44,848 nucleotides of DNA from an uncultured Clostridia bacterium (GCA_944387885.1 CALXGR010000015.1:1-44848), one strand, 5' to 3'. Shown: positions 32,761 through 44,111, counted from the first letter of the stretch. Numbers and translations are program-made. Notes: generated from the sequence alone by a model not told the origin.

Positions 32761-32795
32761 AAGCCCCCTCCGCAGAACTGCGGAGGGGGCCTTTT
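32761..32795 (+). terminator. Shared terminator of lipoprotein and EamA genes
   Basis: CCCCCTCCGCA (32764-32774), GAAC loop, TGCGGAGGGGG (32779-32789), with A run before and CCTTTT after. Convergent genes end on both sides. Confidence 0.85.
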
Positions 32796-32808
32796 GAATC
32801 CTGTCAGC

Positions 32809-33648
32809 TCACAGGTTGAGCAGCACCAGCGCCCCCAGGATCATCCCTGCCGCACCCATCTGGCGGCGGTTGAGCCGTTCCCGGAAAAGGAAAAAGCTGG
32901 CCAGGCTGATGACCAGGATCACCCCCACACTGTAAGAGGGGTAGACCAGGAAGGCGGGAAGCTCCCCCAGGGCCGCCAGCAGCAGTCGGGAGGAGAGAAA
33001 ATTGGGGACCCCTGCCGCCACCCCGAAAAGTAGGTCCCGTTTTGTAAGGGGGCGGCCCTCCCGGACCAGCAGCACCAGGGTGGCCAGCCCCGCAAACAGG
33101 AAGATATAGAACATGAACAGCCCGTCATCCTGCCGCCGGCCCAGCTGGTTGAACACCTTGGACATGGCATCGGCGGTCCCGTTGAGGAGCAGGGTCAGGA
33201 CCAGAGGGACCAGATACACCTTCTGTTCCGGGGCGGCAGCTTCCGGTTTATGGGGCAGGCCGTTCATTATGACGGCTGCTGCCACCGCCAGGGCCACCCC
33301 CAGCCCCTGGAGCAGGGTGGGCCGCTCCCCGAACAGTGTCACCGACAGCAAAATGGGCACCAGCACCCCCAGGCGGGTAAACACCGAGGAAAGGATGGCC
33401 CCGTTTTTATGGATGCTGTATCCGTTGGCAGAGAGGGAGGCCAGGTAAATCAGGCCGGTGATTCCTCCCAGCCAGCAGGGGGCGGCATCCCCGTTGTAGA
33501 GCGTCTTTGTCTCCAGGGTGGCAAAAGCCAGGAAGGCACAGGTGACGTAGTTGACAAAATACACTCCGTAAGGACTGCCGGAGTTGAGATATTTCAGGAC
33601 CAGGGCCAGCACGGCGCTGAACAGCATGGCCAGAATCAGGAAAAGCAT
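32809..33648 (-). CDS. EamA/DMT family permease
   Basis: A 279-residue membrane protein with about ten helices in two halves, the EamA drug/metabolite transporter plan. Each half ends in the typical short pattern: VLVPILLSVTLFGERPTLLQGLGVALAVAAAV in the first and LASFFLFRERLNRRQMGAAGMILGALVLL in the second, where the GER/RER-Pro/Asn turn follows the fourth helix of each repeat. The substrate cannot be told. AAAGGAAC lies upstream of the ATG. It has its own candidate promoter (33681-33710) and shares a terminator with the lipoprotein gene. Intact. Confidence 0.85.
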   Translation of the reverse strand: MLFLILAMLFSAVLALVLKYLNSGSPYGVYFVNYVTCAFLAFATLETKTLYNGDAAPCWLGGITGLIYLASLSANGYSIHKNGAILSSVFTRLGVLVPILLSVTLFGERPTLLQGLGVALAVAAAVIMNGLPHKPEAAAPEQKVYLVPLVLTLLLNGTADAMSKVFNQLGRRQDDGLFMFYIFLFAGLATLVLLVREGRPLTKRDLLFGVAAGVPNFLSSRLLLAALGELPAFLVYPSYSVGVILVISLASFFLFRERLNRRQMGAAGMILGALVLLNL

Positions 33649-33680
33649 GGGGCGTTCCTTTCTCTTTTGAAAACTTTCTC

Positions 33681-33710
33681 ACTATACTATATAACATCTT
33701 CCTTCTGAAA
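33681..33710 (-). promoter_or_regulatory. Candidate promoter of the EamA permease gene
   Basis: On the minus strand TTTCAG (33705-33710), 18 bases, TATAGT (33681-33686), 33 bases before the ATG. Confidence 0.45.
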
Positions 33711-33922
33711 GAAAGCCGCAGCATGAAGGTCCTCCAGAAAAGGGCAGGCGGGGAGAAACGTGAGGGAATGGTGTGAGAGGCCGACGGTCCCAGGGGCGCA
33801 AACTCCATTCCGGAGGGAACTTTGACCGTAAGTCTCTTTTTGTCTGCCGCTCCCACCTGTTTTCCCACTGGTCCCCCAGCGGCTTCCCTCCCGGAACCGA
33901 AATCACCTCTTTGTTCAGGGGA

Positions 33923-33951
33923 TGGACTGCAGGGAAACGCAATGGTATTAT
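33923..33951 (+). promoter_or_regulatory. Promoter of the amidohydrolase gene
   Basis: TGGACT (33923-33928), 17 bases, TATTAT (33946-33951). Third TGGACT -35 box in the window. Confidence 0.55.
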
Positions 33952-34032
33952 AAAAACACTTACAGGAGGGGAATGTCCGGTTTTCCAAGGACAAAGCCCA
34001 TTTCATTTTTCCAAAAAGGAGAGGGAACCCAA

Positions 34033-34949
34033 ATGAAAAAATAGACGCACACCTGCATGTGGCACAGATCGTTGCAGGGTATTGCCGCCGTGGTGAGCTG
34101 CGTGCCATCGGCGGCGGCAAAGCTGCCTGGGGCAACGGGGAGGAATTCGACCTTTTTCCCCAGAACGGGGACTATGGCGAGACCAACTTCACCGCCGAAA
34201 AAGCGCTGGCCCTGATGGATCGCTGCCAGGTGGAACGGGCGGTGCTCATGCAGGGCAGCATGTACGGCTTTCAGGACCGGTATCACAGCGAACTGCTCCT
34301 CCGGTATCCTGACCGGTTCTGCCCCACCTGCACGGTGGACCCTTTTATGACCGCTGCGCCCGAGACCATGGAATATTTCTTTGAGAAGAAGGGCTTTCGC
34401 GCCGCCAAGTTTGAAGTGAGCAGCGGCGGCGGGCTGATGGGCTGTCACCTGCCCTTCGATCTGGCCGGCCGGGAAATGGGCCCGCTGTTTGACATCATCG
34501 AAGCCCACCATGCCCCGGTCGCATTGGATGTGGGCGACCTGACCATGCCCAGCCATCAGCCCTGGAGCCTGGCCCGCATTGCGGAGGATCACCCCCATAT
34601 GAAGCTGGTGGTTTGTCATCTTCTGGCCCCCATTCCCGGCAGGGAAAAGGAACTTGCTTTGAGCCTTGAACTGTTGAAAAAGCCCAATGTCTGGTTTGAC
34701 ATTGCCGCACTTCCCAAAATCATGGCGCCGGACCGCTACCCATACCCTGCGGTACAGGAAACCCTCAAACTGGCAAAATCCATCCTGGGGGCTGACCGTC
34801 TGCTCTGGGGCACCGATGCCCCCTTTGCCGCCACACAGGACAGCTACCAGCATCTGGCCGATTACCTGGTCAAAGGAGACGCCTTCACCCCGGAAGAGCT
34901 GGAAGATGTTTATTACAACAACGCCAAACGGGTTTACTTTGGCGACTGA
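34033..34949 (+). pseudogene. Amidohydrolase-2 family protein, start separated by an A-run frameshift
   Basis: A metal-dependent TIM-barrel hydrolase of the amidohydrolase-2 (COG2159) type, about 305 residues. The metal motif IDAHLHVAQIVAG stands just after ATG AAA AAA, but the A6 run at 34036-34041 is one A short of joining them; with A7 the protein would start MKKIDAHLHV. The rest is intact: FRAAKFEVSSGGG, APVALDVGD, MKLVVCHLL, NVWFDIAALP and the end motif LLWGTDAPF. As written, translation could only restart at GTG 34059, losing both metal-binding His. AGGAGAGGGAACCC is a possible ribosome site for the ATG at 34033. Substrate unknown. Confidence 0.8.
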
Positions 34950-35021
34950 GGGAATACTTCCTGTCCCCTTGCTGTGCGCTCCTCACAAAGGCGGCCGCCT
35001 TACCTTCCCTGTTGAACCTGC

Positions 35022-35063
35022 AAAAATACCGACGGACCCCTACTGGGCCCGTCGGTATTTTTT
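35022..35063 (+). terminator. Terminator of the amidohydrolase gene
   Basis: AAAAATACCGACGG (35022-35035) pairs with CCGTCGGTATTTTT (35049-35062), with the T run included in the stem. Confidence 0.85.
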
Positions 35064-35122
35064 GCCCACAATCCGTCAGGTCTTTCCCCGGGACCGAGCC
35101 CCCTCTTTTTATGGCAGCAGAA

Positions 35123-35153
35123 AAGGCCGGTCAACCGAATGGCTGACCGGCCT
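35123..35153 (-). terminator. Terminator of the atp operon
   Basis: On the minus strand AGGCCGGTCA, a 10-base loop and TGACCGGCCTTTTCTG. It lies about 150 bases after the atpC stop. Confidence 0.75.
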
Positions 35154-35184
35154 GGCGACTATGTTGGTGTCACAAGGAGGCTCC

Positions 35185-35244
35185 ATGACCTTTTGCCACG
35201 GAAAGCGGCCCCCTGGAACCAACCAATATAAAAACCCCTCATAA
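35185..35244 (+). CDS. Possible 19-residue small protein
   Basis: AAGGAGG sits four bases before an ATG that opens MTFCHGKRPPGTNQYKNPS and stops at TAA. No promoter is evident and it lies antisense to the atp 3' end, so it may be chance. Confidence 0.25.
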   Translation: MTFCHGKRPPGTNQYKNPS

Positions 35245-35301
35245 CTATATGGCAGCCGGTCCCTCCCAGTTTCGCCACGCTGTTGGGGACCCGGCTTTCC
35301 T

Positions 35302-35705
35302 TTAGCGGTGTATGCTGCCGTGAAGTCGGGCATTGGCCCGGGCCAATGCGGCTTTGCCCCGGTGATATTCCCGCTGGCTGCCGTGCTGGCGCAGCCGTTC
35401 CTGGGCCCGTTCCTTGGCCCGCTGGGCCCGGGCTGCATCAATGTCCTCGGGACGTTCGGCGGCGGCCACCAGCAGGATGACATAGTCCGACATCAGCTCG
35501 GCCAGGCCCTGGGTCACAATGACGGAATGCCAGACCCCGTCCACCTTGTACCGGGCTTCCCCCGGTTCCACGGCGGTGACCACCGGCTCATGACCGGGCA
35601 GCACCCCGTATTCCCCGTCCAGGGCGGGAAGCATCAGGCTTTCCACCGGGCCGGTAAAAAACTGACGTTCCGGGGTGACGATCTCCAGCTGAAATGTCTT
35701 TTCCA

Positions 35706-35706
<1 letters not shown>
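35302..35706 (-). CDS. atpC: ATP synthase F1 epsilon subunit
   Basis: A 134-residue epsilon subunit of the rotor foot. The N-terminal beta sandwich (about 1-85) shows FQLEIVTPERQFFTGPVESLMLPALDGEYGVLPGHEPVV, the usual signature; the C-terminal helices (about 88-134) are Ala/Arg-rich (DAARAQRAKERAQERLRQ). The ATG overlaps the atpD stop by one base (TGATG), so it is translationally coupled. Last gene of the operon; the terminator lies further left. Full length for the family. Confidence 0.95.
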
Positions 35707-38042
<2,336 letters not shown>

Positions 38043-38055
<13 letters not shown>

Positions 38056-40082
38056 CTGGCGCTCACCTGCTCTTTGTAGCTCTGCAGTGTGGTGCGGATC
38101 TGCTCGGTAGCGGTGCCGGACAGGGCTCCGGTCTGGTTGATCTCCTCCATCAGGCTAGCCTGTTCCCGCTCCAGCAGGTCGGCAAACTCCCGGGCAAAAC
38201 CGGCGGATTCTTCCACCGGCACATCGGAGAGCAGGCCGTTGGTGGCAATGTAGAGAATGACTGCCTGCCGGGCCACCGACATGGGAGAGCAGAGAGGCTG
38301 GCGAAGCAGGGACATCATCCGCTTGCCGTGGTCCAGGGCCTGCCGGGTCTCGGCATCCAGGTCGGAACTGAACTGGGTGAATACCTCCAGTTCCCGGTAC
38401 CGGGCCAGGTCGATCCGGAGGGTGCCAGCGGTTTTCTTGATGGCCCGGGTCTGGGCGGCGCCGCCTACACGGGAGACGGACAGACCCACATTGACGGCGG
38501 GGCGCTGGCCTGAGAAGAAGAGGCCGCTTTCCAGATAGATCTGACCGTCGGTGATGGAGATGACATTGGTGGGAATGTAAGCGGACACATCCCCTGCCTG
38601 GGTCTCCACAATGGGAAGAGCGGTCATGGAACCGCCGCCGTATTCCTTGGTCAGGCGGCAGGCCCGCTCCAGCAGCCGGGAGTGGAGATAGAACACATCG
38701 CCGGGGTAAGCCTCACGGCCGGGGGACCGGCGGAGAAGCAGGGACAGGGTCCGGTAGGCCACTGCGTGCTTGGACAAGTCGTCGTAGACAATGAGCACAT
38801 CCCTGCCCTTGGACATGAAATATTCGCCCATGGCCGCACCGGCATAGGGGGCGATATACTGCATGGATGCGCCCTCTCCTGCGGGGGCGGAGACAATGAT
38901 GCTGTACTCCATGGCCCCCTGCTTTTTCAGGGTCTCCCGGAGCCGGGCCACGGTAGAGACCTTCTGACCGATGGCCACATAGATGCAGATCATGTTCTGA
39001 CCCTTCTGGTTCAGAATGGCATCAATGGCAATGGAAGTCTTGCCGGTCTGCCGGTCTCCGATGATGAGTTCCCGCTGGCCCCGGCCAATGGGAACCATGG
39101 AGTCGATGGCCAGGATGCCGGTCTGCATGGGCTGGTTGACCGGTTCACGGCTGACCACTCCGGAAGCCTCATGCTCAATGGGCCGGGTCTCGGTGCAGTT
39201 AATGGGGCCCAGGCCGTCGATGGGGCGGCCCAGGGCATCCACGGTACGGCCGATGAGGGCTTCCCCCACCGGCACATCGGCGGGACGGCCGGTCCGGCGG
39301 ACCAGGCTGCCTTCGGTCAGGCCCTTGGCGCTGCCCAGCAGCACCACACCGGTCCGTTTCCGGCGCAGGTCCAGAATAAGTCCGGCGGTGCCGTTCTCAA
39401 ACTCTACCCGCTCCCCATAAACGGCGTGGCGCAGGCCGCTTACATTGGCAATGCCGTCTCCGATTTCCAGCACCCGGCCGGTCTCGGCGGCCATGGTATC
39501 CCCGGCACTGCCGGAGAGCACTTCCTTCATCTGGGCGGCCAGCTGGTCCAGGGAATCCTGGGCGGGGGCCTCTTCCATTCCCTGAGCCAGACGGTTCAGC
39601 CGGCCCTTGACGCTCCGGTCATAGGTGACCCCGTCCATCTCCAGCACAAAACCGCCCAGCAGGCTGGGGTCGATTTTGATTTGAAGCACCACCTTCTCCA
39701 CACCACCGAGTTTGCAGGCCGCTTTCCGGACTGCATCCTGGGTGGCCTGGTCAGGCTGGCGGGCACAGGTCATAACACATTCCACCCCGCCCTGGGCATT
39801 GAGGGTCAGGCGGGAAAACTCGGTGAGGATTTCAGGCAGGGCTTCCAGGTGCCCTTCCTCCAGCAGCAGGTTCAGAAAGGCTTTCAGGGCATCCTGTCCG
39901 TCCAGCTGGGGAGCCCCTGCCAGCAGTTCCTTCTTCTCGGCGGGGGTGGTGGCGGCGCTTACCAGCAGGTTCCACTGCCGGGTATCTGCCATAAGGGCCC
40001 GGGCGGCGGAAATCAGGCTTTCCCCTTCTCCCCGGGCTGCCCCGAAGAGGGCTGCTGCGTAACGCTGGGTGGCTTCATTCAT
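38043..40082 (-). CDS. atpHA: Fused ATP synthase F1 delta-alpha subunit
   Basis: One 679-residue frame. Residues 1-168 are a full delta subunit ([16 protein letters not shown] at the start, [14 protein letters not shown] and [15 protein letters not shown] at the end). Residues about 176-679 are a full alpha subunit: the N-terminal helix [24 protein letters not shown]-loop GDRQTGKTS, and the arginine finger region [17 protein letters not shown]. Only about seven residues (EEAPAQD) link them. No ribosome site stands before the Met codons at 39578 or 39536; the one at 39494 ([14 protein letters not shown]) has only a weak GGGGA upstream and would lack the N-terminal helix. The start overlaps the atpF stop by four bases. 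Normally F1 has one delta and three alpha. Confidence 0.95.
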
Positions 40083-40567
40083 TCCTGCTCACCCACCTTT
40101 GCCAGAAATTCCTCGGCCAGGGCACGGTCGGAATCGGTGTCCAGCCGCTTGCCCGCCACCTGGGTGGCAGCCATGACCGCCAGGTGAGCTACCTCGCCCC
40201 GGGCAGCCCGGAGCATCTCGCTGTGCTGGGCTGCAATCCGGGCCTCGGCCTCGGCGGCGGTCTTTTTGGCATCCGCCTCCGCCTGGGCCAGACGGTCGGC
40301 GTAGGCCTGGTCGGCACGGCGCTTGGCATCTGCCACCAGGTCGGCGGCTTCCTGCCGGGCGCCGGCCAGCTTGCTCTCGTATTCCTCCCGGGCCTTCTGG
40401 GCCTGGGCGTTGTTCTCCTGGGCGGCATCCACCTGGCTGCGGATCAGCTGTTCACGCTGTTCCAGCACCGTATTGATCCGCCCGAACAGGAACTTGCGGA
40501 AAAAGAAATACAAAACCAAAAGATTGACGATGGTAAAAAAGATCGTCCAGGGCTGGAAATCCAGCAT
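40079..40567 (-). CDS. atpF: ATP synthase Fo b subunit
   Basis: A 162-residue peripheral stalk subunit: one N-terminal membrane helix ([21 protein letters not shown]), then a long Ala/Gln/Glu/Lys-rich coiled coil up to residue about 150. The ATG at 40567 has AAGGAGG eight bases upstream; an earlier GTG overlaps this site and is not used. It overlaps the delta-alpha start by four bases (ATGA), so the two stalk partners are made in a coupled way. Confidence 0.93.
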   Translation of the reverse strand: MLDFQPWTIFFTIVNLLVLYFFFRKFLFGRINTVLEQREQLIRSQVDAAQENNAQAQKAREEYESKLAGARQEAADLVADAKRRADQAYADRLAQAEADAKKTAAEAEARIAAQHSEMLRAARGEVAHLAVMAATQVAGKRLDTDSDRALAEEFLAKVGEQE

Positions 40568-40584
40568 TTGGGACACCTCCTTTT

Positions 40585-40803
40585 TTAACCCATGAAGATA
40601 ATGATCAGAGCGGTGATGAAGCCGAAGATGGCAGTACCTTCTGCCATGGCGCAGCCCAGCAGCAGGGTGCTGTTGATTTTACCGGAAGCTTCGGGCTGAC
40701 GGGCAATGGCATCGCTGGCATGACCGGTGGCAATGCCGATGCCGATACCGGCGCCGATGCCGGTGAGAACTGCAATACCTGCGGCGATGATTCCAATAGA
40801 CAT
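40585..40803 (-). CDS. atpE: ATP synthase Fo c subunit
   Basis: A 72-residue hairpin of two membrane helices that forms the rotor ring. First helix with GAGIGIGIATG packing glycines, polar loop ARQPE, second helix with the ion-binding Glu in MAEGTAIFGF. The residues that make a sodium site in Na-type rings (Gln in helix 1, Ser after the Glu, Tyr four on) are Ala, Gly and Phe here, so proton coupling is expected. AGGAGGAAATT precedes the ATG at 40803. Confidence 0.95.
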   Translation of the reverse strand: MSIGIIAAGIAVLTGIGAGIGIGIATGHASDAIARQPEASGKINSTLLLGCAMAEGTAIFGFITALIIIFMG

Positions 40804-40862
40804 AATAATTTCCTCCTGAAAATAAATGGATGGGCGGCGTTTGCCGCGGGGATGGGCGTTGG

Positions 40863-41561
40863 TTACTCTTCTTCCTCTTTGATGCCCTCGCCCGCAAACA
40901 GGGCGGTCAGGAACACGAACACAATGGTCTGGATGAGACCATCGAACAGGTCGAAGTAGATGCAGAAGACGGCAGGGACCACAGCGGGCACAATGTACTT
41001 GATGATCTCCATAATGATGAATGCGCCCAACACATTGCCGAACAGTCGCATACAGAGCGCCAGGGGACGGATGGCGATTTCCATCAGGTTGATGGGGGTC
41101 AAGACAGGCATAGGCTGGGCAAACCGCTTCATCCCTCCGGCCAGGCCGTTGTACCGGAACTGGGCGCCGTAGATCAGCAGCATACTCATGAGGGCCAGGG
41201 CGGCGGTCACGCTGACGTCCTTGGTAGGGGGGGTCAGGCCGAAAATGCTGATGATGTTTGCCAGGCCGATGTAGAGGGCCACGCTCCCCAGATAGGGGGC
41301 AAAGGGCCGCCAGTGGGGACCGATGGTTTCCTTGACGAATCCGTTGAGGAATTCCACGGCGGATTCCAGCACGATCTGCATCTTGCCGGGGTTGCTGACC
41401 TTGAGATTTCGGGTAGCCAGCAGGGTGAAGATGATCCAGAACGCCATAATGATCCAGGTCACCAACACGGATGAGCTGATGGGGATGCCACCCAGAACCG
41501 GGATGGTAAACGCTGTCTCGTTTGCCAGGGCTTCCATCAGGGCTTCTTTGAAACCTTCCAA
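40863..41561 (-). CDS. atpB: ATP synthase Fo a subunit
   Basis: A 232-residue stator membrane protein with five to six helices. It has the essential Arg in LALCMRLFGNVLGAF and an N-terminal segment VTWIIMAFWIIFTLLA, with GPHWRPFAPYLGSVALYIGLANI in the middle. The start is TTG at 41561 with AGAGGTG six bases upstream. First gene of the operon; no atpI precedes it. A gap of 59 bases leads to atpE. Confidence 0.95.
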   Translation of the reverse strand: MEGFKEALMEALANETAFTIPVLGGIPISSSVLVTWIIMAFWIIFTLLATRNLKVSNPGKMQIVLESAVEFLNGFVKETIGPHWRPFAPYLGSVALYIGLANIISIFGLTPPTKDVSVTAALALMSMLLIYGAQFRYNGLAGGMKRFAQPMPVLTPINLMEIAIRPLALCMRLFGNVLGAFIIMEIIKYIVPAVVPAVFCIYFDLFDGLIQTIVFVFLTALFAGEGIKEEEE

Positions 41562-41587
41562 ACTTGTTCACCTCTTTTTCAGTTGCT

Positions 41588-41616
41588 ATATTACTCCCGG
41601 CCGGGGGCAGTGATAA
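41588..41616 (-). promoter_or_regulatory. Promoter of the atp operon
   Basis: On the minus strand TTATCA (41611-41616), 17 bases, TAATAT (41588-41593), 27 bases before the atpB start. A candidate only, but the single good one in this short gap. Confidence 0.5.
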
Positions 41617-41694
41617 GTCTTAAGAAAATAAAAAAAATAAAACCGTGCATCCAGTCCATTTATGGGACCCAAAAAGGAGAAACTTTGTGGAAGA

Positions 41695-41723
41695 TTGACG
41701 ATTATATAGGGAGATGCTATCAT
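41695..41723 (+). promoter_or_regulatory. Promoter of the sensor kinase-regulator operon
   Basis: TTGACG (41695-41700), 17 bases, TATCAT (41718-41723), 39 bases before the chosen ATG at 41762. Confidence 0.65.
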
Positions 41724-41761
41724 TACCCCAGAAGCTGCACCGCAAGGGGAAGGGGGTTCGT

Positions 41762-43378
41762 ATGGAGAAAAAGACAACGGGACATACCATTTATGAGCGT
41801 ATTCTCCGGATGTCGGTGCTGGGCATCCTGGTCACCATGGTGCTGGCTACCGGAGCCGGCCTTTCCCTGGACCTGATGAACGCCCGGCAGGACCGGAAGG
41901 ACACCCTTGTCACCGCCGTCCATGCGGTCTCCCATACCCTGACCATCACCGATGAGACCGATTCCCGGAAAATCACGGAATACGTGGACCGGACGGTTTC
42001 CGGCATTTCCGGCATCGATCTGTTTGCCGTATACAAGGAGGACGGGACCCCGGTTTATTTCTGTGACATCACCGGCAGCACCGAAGACCCCTCCGACCTG
42101 GAGTCCCTGGACAGCGGCCTTATGGAACGGCTGGCCCAGAGCAGCGACCCCATACTGGACGGGGACCAGGCTCCTTCCGGCGCGGATTACTGCGCCTTTG
42201 CCGCTGTCCGCCGCACCGACGGCACCATCAAAGGGTATGTGATGGCGGGGATGTACCTGCGTTCCATCCGCTCCTCTGCTTTGCGCACCCTGGGCATCTA
42301 CCTGGCCATAGGTCTGGTGGCCCTGGGACTGGGCACCTTTCTCAGCCAGCGGCTGGCCCGGCACATCAAGCAGGACCTGCTGGGGTACGAGCCGGATGCT
42401 TTCCGGGATCTGTTTCTCCGGCGGATGGAGCTGCTGGATGCCCTGGACGAAGGCCTGCTGGCCATTGACAAGGACACCCATATCATCTACATCAACCGGG
42501 CGGCCGCCGAGATGCTCTCCCTGGAAAAGAATCTGGTACTGGGGAAACCCCTGTCGGAGGTCTATCCTCAGTCCACCATTGCCCAGGTGATTCAGACCAA
42601 ACAGCCCGAGTTCAGCATCAACCTCCGGTCCCTGCGCCATGTACAGATCCTGTCCGACCGGATGCCGGTATTCCGGGACGGGGAGATCGTGGGGGTGGTG
42701 GCCATCTTCCGCAACCGCACCGAAGTGGCAAACCTGGCCCGGGAACTGACGGGAGTACAGCACATGGTGGAAGCCATGCGGGCCTACACCCATGAATTCA
42801 TGAACAAGCTCCATGTTATCCTGGGGCTTTTGCAGCTGGGAGAGTACCGCCGGGCGGAGGAGTATGTGCTCCAGATCACCCAAACCCGGGCCCTGTCGGT
42901 GGCCCGCATCTCCCAGAGCATTGCCGAGCCCTCGGTGGCAGCCCTCCTCATCGGGAAAAGCTGCCGGGCGGCAGAGCTGGGAGTCCGGATGAATCTGGAC
43001 CCGGAAAGCCGGCTGGGCGCCGACACCCGTTTCCTTCCCCCTTCCAGTCTCATCACCCTTCTGGGCAATCTCATTGAGAATGCCTTTGATGCCTTCAAAA
43101 ACACCCCCTCCGACACCCTCCACGAAATCGATGTTTCCCTCCGGGAGGGGGAGCGGGGGCTCATCCTCAGCGTGGACGACAACGCCTGCGGCATCCCCGA
43201 GGAGATGCTGGAACATATCTTTGAGCGGGGCAAAACCACCAAGGGCATCGGCCACGGCACCGGGCTGTTCCTGGTCAAGCAGATCGTGGATGCCAACGGG
43301 GGAGAGATCCGGGTGGAATCCACCCCCGGAGTAGGCAGTTCCTTCATTATTACCTTCCGTGCCGACCAGGCGGAATGA
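41762..43378 (+). CDS. Sensor histidine kinase, CitA/DcuS family
   Basis: A 538-residue membrane kinase. Helix 1 (about 17-38) and helix 2 (about 177-196) enclose an extracytoplasmic single-Cache/PAS-like sensor typical of C4-dicarboxylate and citrate sensors. A cytoplasmic PAS domain follows (about 219-320), then the Spo0B-like dimer region with the phospho-His at about 344 (THEFMNKLHVILGLLQLG) and the ATPase domain with N box LIENAFDAF, DNACGIP and GHGTGLFLV. The ATG at 41762 follows AAGGGGG; the longer frame begins inside the promoter. No transporter or enzyme of citrate, malate or fumarate use is in the window, so the ligand is unknown. Confidence 0.92.
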   Translation: MEKKTTGHTIYERILRMSVLGILVTMVLATGAGLSLDLMNARQDRKDTLVTAVHAVSHTLTITDETDSRKITEYVDRTVSGISGIDLFAVYKEDGTPVYFCDITGSTEDPSDLESLDSGLMERLAQSSDPILDGDQAPSGADYCAFAAVRRTDGTIKGYVMAGMYLRSIRSSALRTLGIYLAIGLVALGLGTFLSQRLARHIKQDLLGYEPDAFRDLFLRRMELLDALDEGLLAIDKDTHIIYINRAAAEMLSLEKNLVLGKPLSEVYPQSTIAQVIQTKQPEFSINLRSLRHVQILSDRMPVFRDGEIVGVVAIFRNRTEVANLARELTGVQHMVEAMRAYTHEFMNKLHVILGLLQLGEYRRAEEYVLQITQTRALSVARISQSIAEPSVAALLIGKSCRAAELGVRMNLDPESRLGADTRFLPPSSLITLLGNLIENAFDAFKNTPSDTLHEIDVSLREGERGLILSVDDNACGIPEEMLEHIFERGKTTKGIGHGTGLFLVKQIVDANGGEIRVESTPGVGSSFIITFRADQAE

Positions 43379-43399
43379 TTCCAAGAAAGAGGCTAAACC

Positions 43400-44062
43400 A
43401 TGTATTCCGTTTTGATAGTGGAAGATGATCCCATGATTGCCGAGCTGAACCGGCGGTACCTGGAACGGGACGGCCGGTTCACCGTCAGCCACAGCTTCGG
43501 CCTTCCCCGCCGTGCCCTGGACTGGCTGCGGCAGAACACCCCCAACCTGATCATTCTGGATTTCTATATGCCCCAGATGAACGGTCTGGAATTTCTGCGG
43601 GCCATCCGGGCCGCCGGGGTGGAATCGGATGTAATTATGATCACCGCCGCCAACGATGCCGCCACTGTGGAAGCCCTGACCCGGCTGGGGGTGGTGGATT
43701 ACCTGGTGAAGCCCTTTGCCTATGAGCGGTTCTGTCAGGCCCTGGATGCCTTCTGCCGCCGACGCACCGCCGTGCGGGCAGGTACCCTGGACCAGAGCGC
43801 CCTGGACCACCTGCTCCATGCGTCCTCCTCCGCTGCTCTCCCCAAAGGGATGCAGCCCCAGACCCAGGAACGCATCCTGGCCTGTATGCGGGCAAACCCG
43901 GACCATCCCTTCACCTGCGAGGAGGTAGCCGCCGCCTCGGGACTTTCGGTAGTGACAGTCCGCCGGTACATGGGACACATGGCCCGGGAAGGCCAGCTCA
44001 CGGGGGATATGAACTACAGCACCGGCGGCCGGCCCTGTCTGGTCTACCGACTGGTGACCTGA
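43400..44062 (+). CDS. Response regulator, CitB/DcuR family
   Basis: A 220-residue two-component regulator. The receiver (about 3-118) has EDD at residues 8-10, the phospho-Asp at 54 (ILDFYMPQMNG), a Thr in MITAAND and Lys in DYLVKPF. The C-terminal part has a helix-turn-helix (CEEVAAASGLSVVTVRRYMGHM), as in CitB/DcuR. It starts 21 bases after the kinase gene with AAAGAGG upstream and is its partner. Targets are probably transport or fermentation genes elsewhere. A terminator follows at 44112-44150. Confidence 0.93.
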   Translation: MYSVLIVEDDPMIAELNRRYLERDGRFTVSHSFGLPRRALDWLRQNTPNLIILDFYMPQMNGLEFLRAIRAAGVESDVIMITAANDAATVEALTRLGVVDYLVKPFAYERFCQALDAFCRRRTAVRAGTLDQSALDHLLHASSSAALPKGMQPQTQERILACMRANPDHPFTCEEVAAASGLSVVTVRRYMGHMAREGQLTGDMNYSTGGRPCLVYRLVT

Positions 44063-44111
44063 GCGCAGCCCCGGGCCCTTTCCAAAGTCCGCCTTTTCAT
44101 TTTTTCAAAGC

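Larger units (their letters stand above)
33649..34032. other. Divergent region between EamA permease and amidohydrolase
   Basis: The 384 bases hold the two outward promoters at 33681-33710 and 33923-33951. The middle (33720-33900) shows no coding frame, hairpin or repeat that I can support. Confidence 0.55.
34950..35301. other. Region between convergent amidohydrolase and ATP synthase genes
   Basis: The 352 bases contain two terminators (35022-35063 rightward, 35123-35153 leftward) and, after them, a 19-codon rightward frame with a good ribosome site (35185-35244). Otherwise this is the 3' untranslated end of the atp operon. Confidence 0.6.

Noticed and set aside
35109..35483. A 124-codon leftward frame overlapping the end of atpC
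   Set aside because: Lies out of frame across atpC and through its terminator; no ribosome site.
38682..40187. A 501-codon rightward frame over the delta-alpha gene
   Set aside because: Mirror frame of the real gene, crossing the atpF-atpH boundary, with no recognisable protein.
40585..40803. Possible sodium-type c subunit
   Set aside because: The Gln, Ser and Tyr of the sodium site are Ala, Gly and Phe; only the Glu is kept, so proton coupling is the better reading.
41723..43978. A 751-codon leftward frame across the kinase and regulator genes
   Set aside because: Mirror frame of two clear genes; no ribosome site and Gly/Gln/His-rich nonsense composition.
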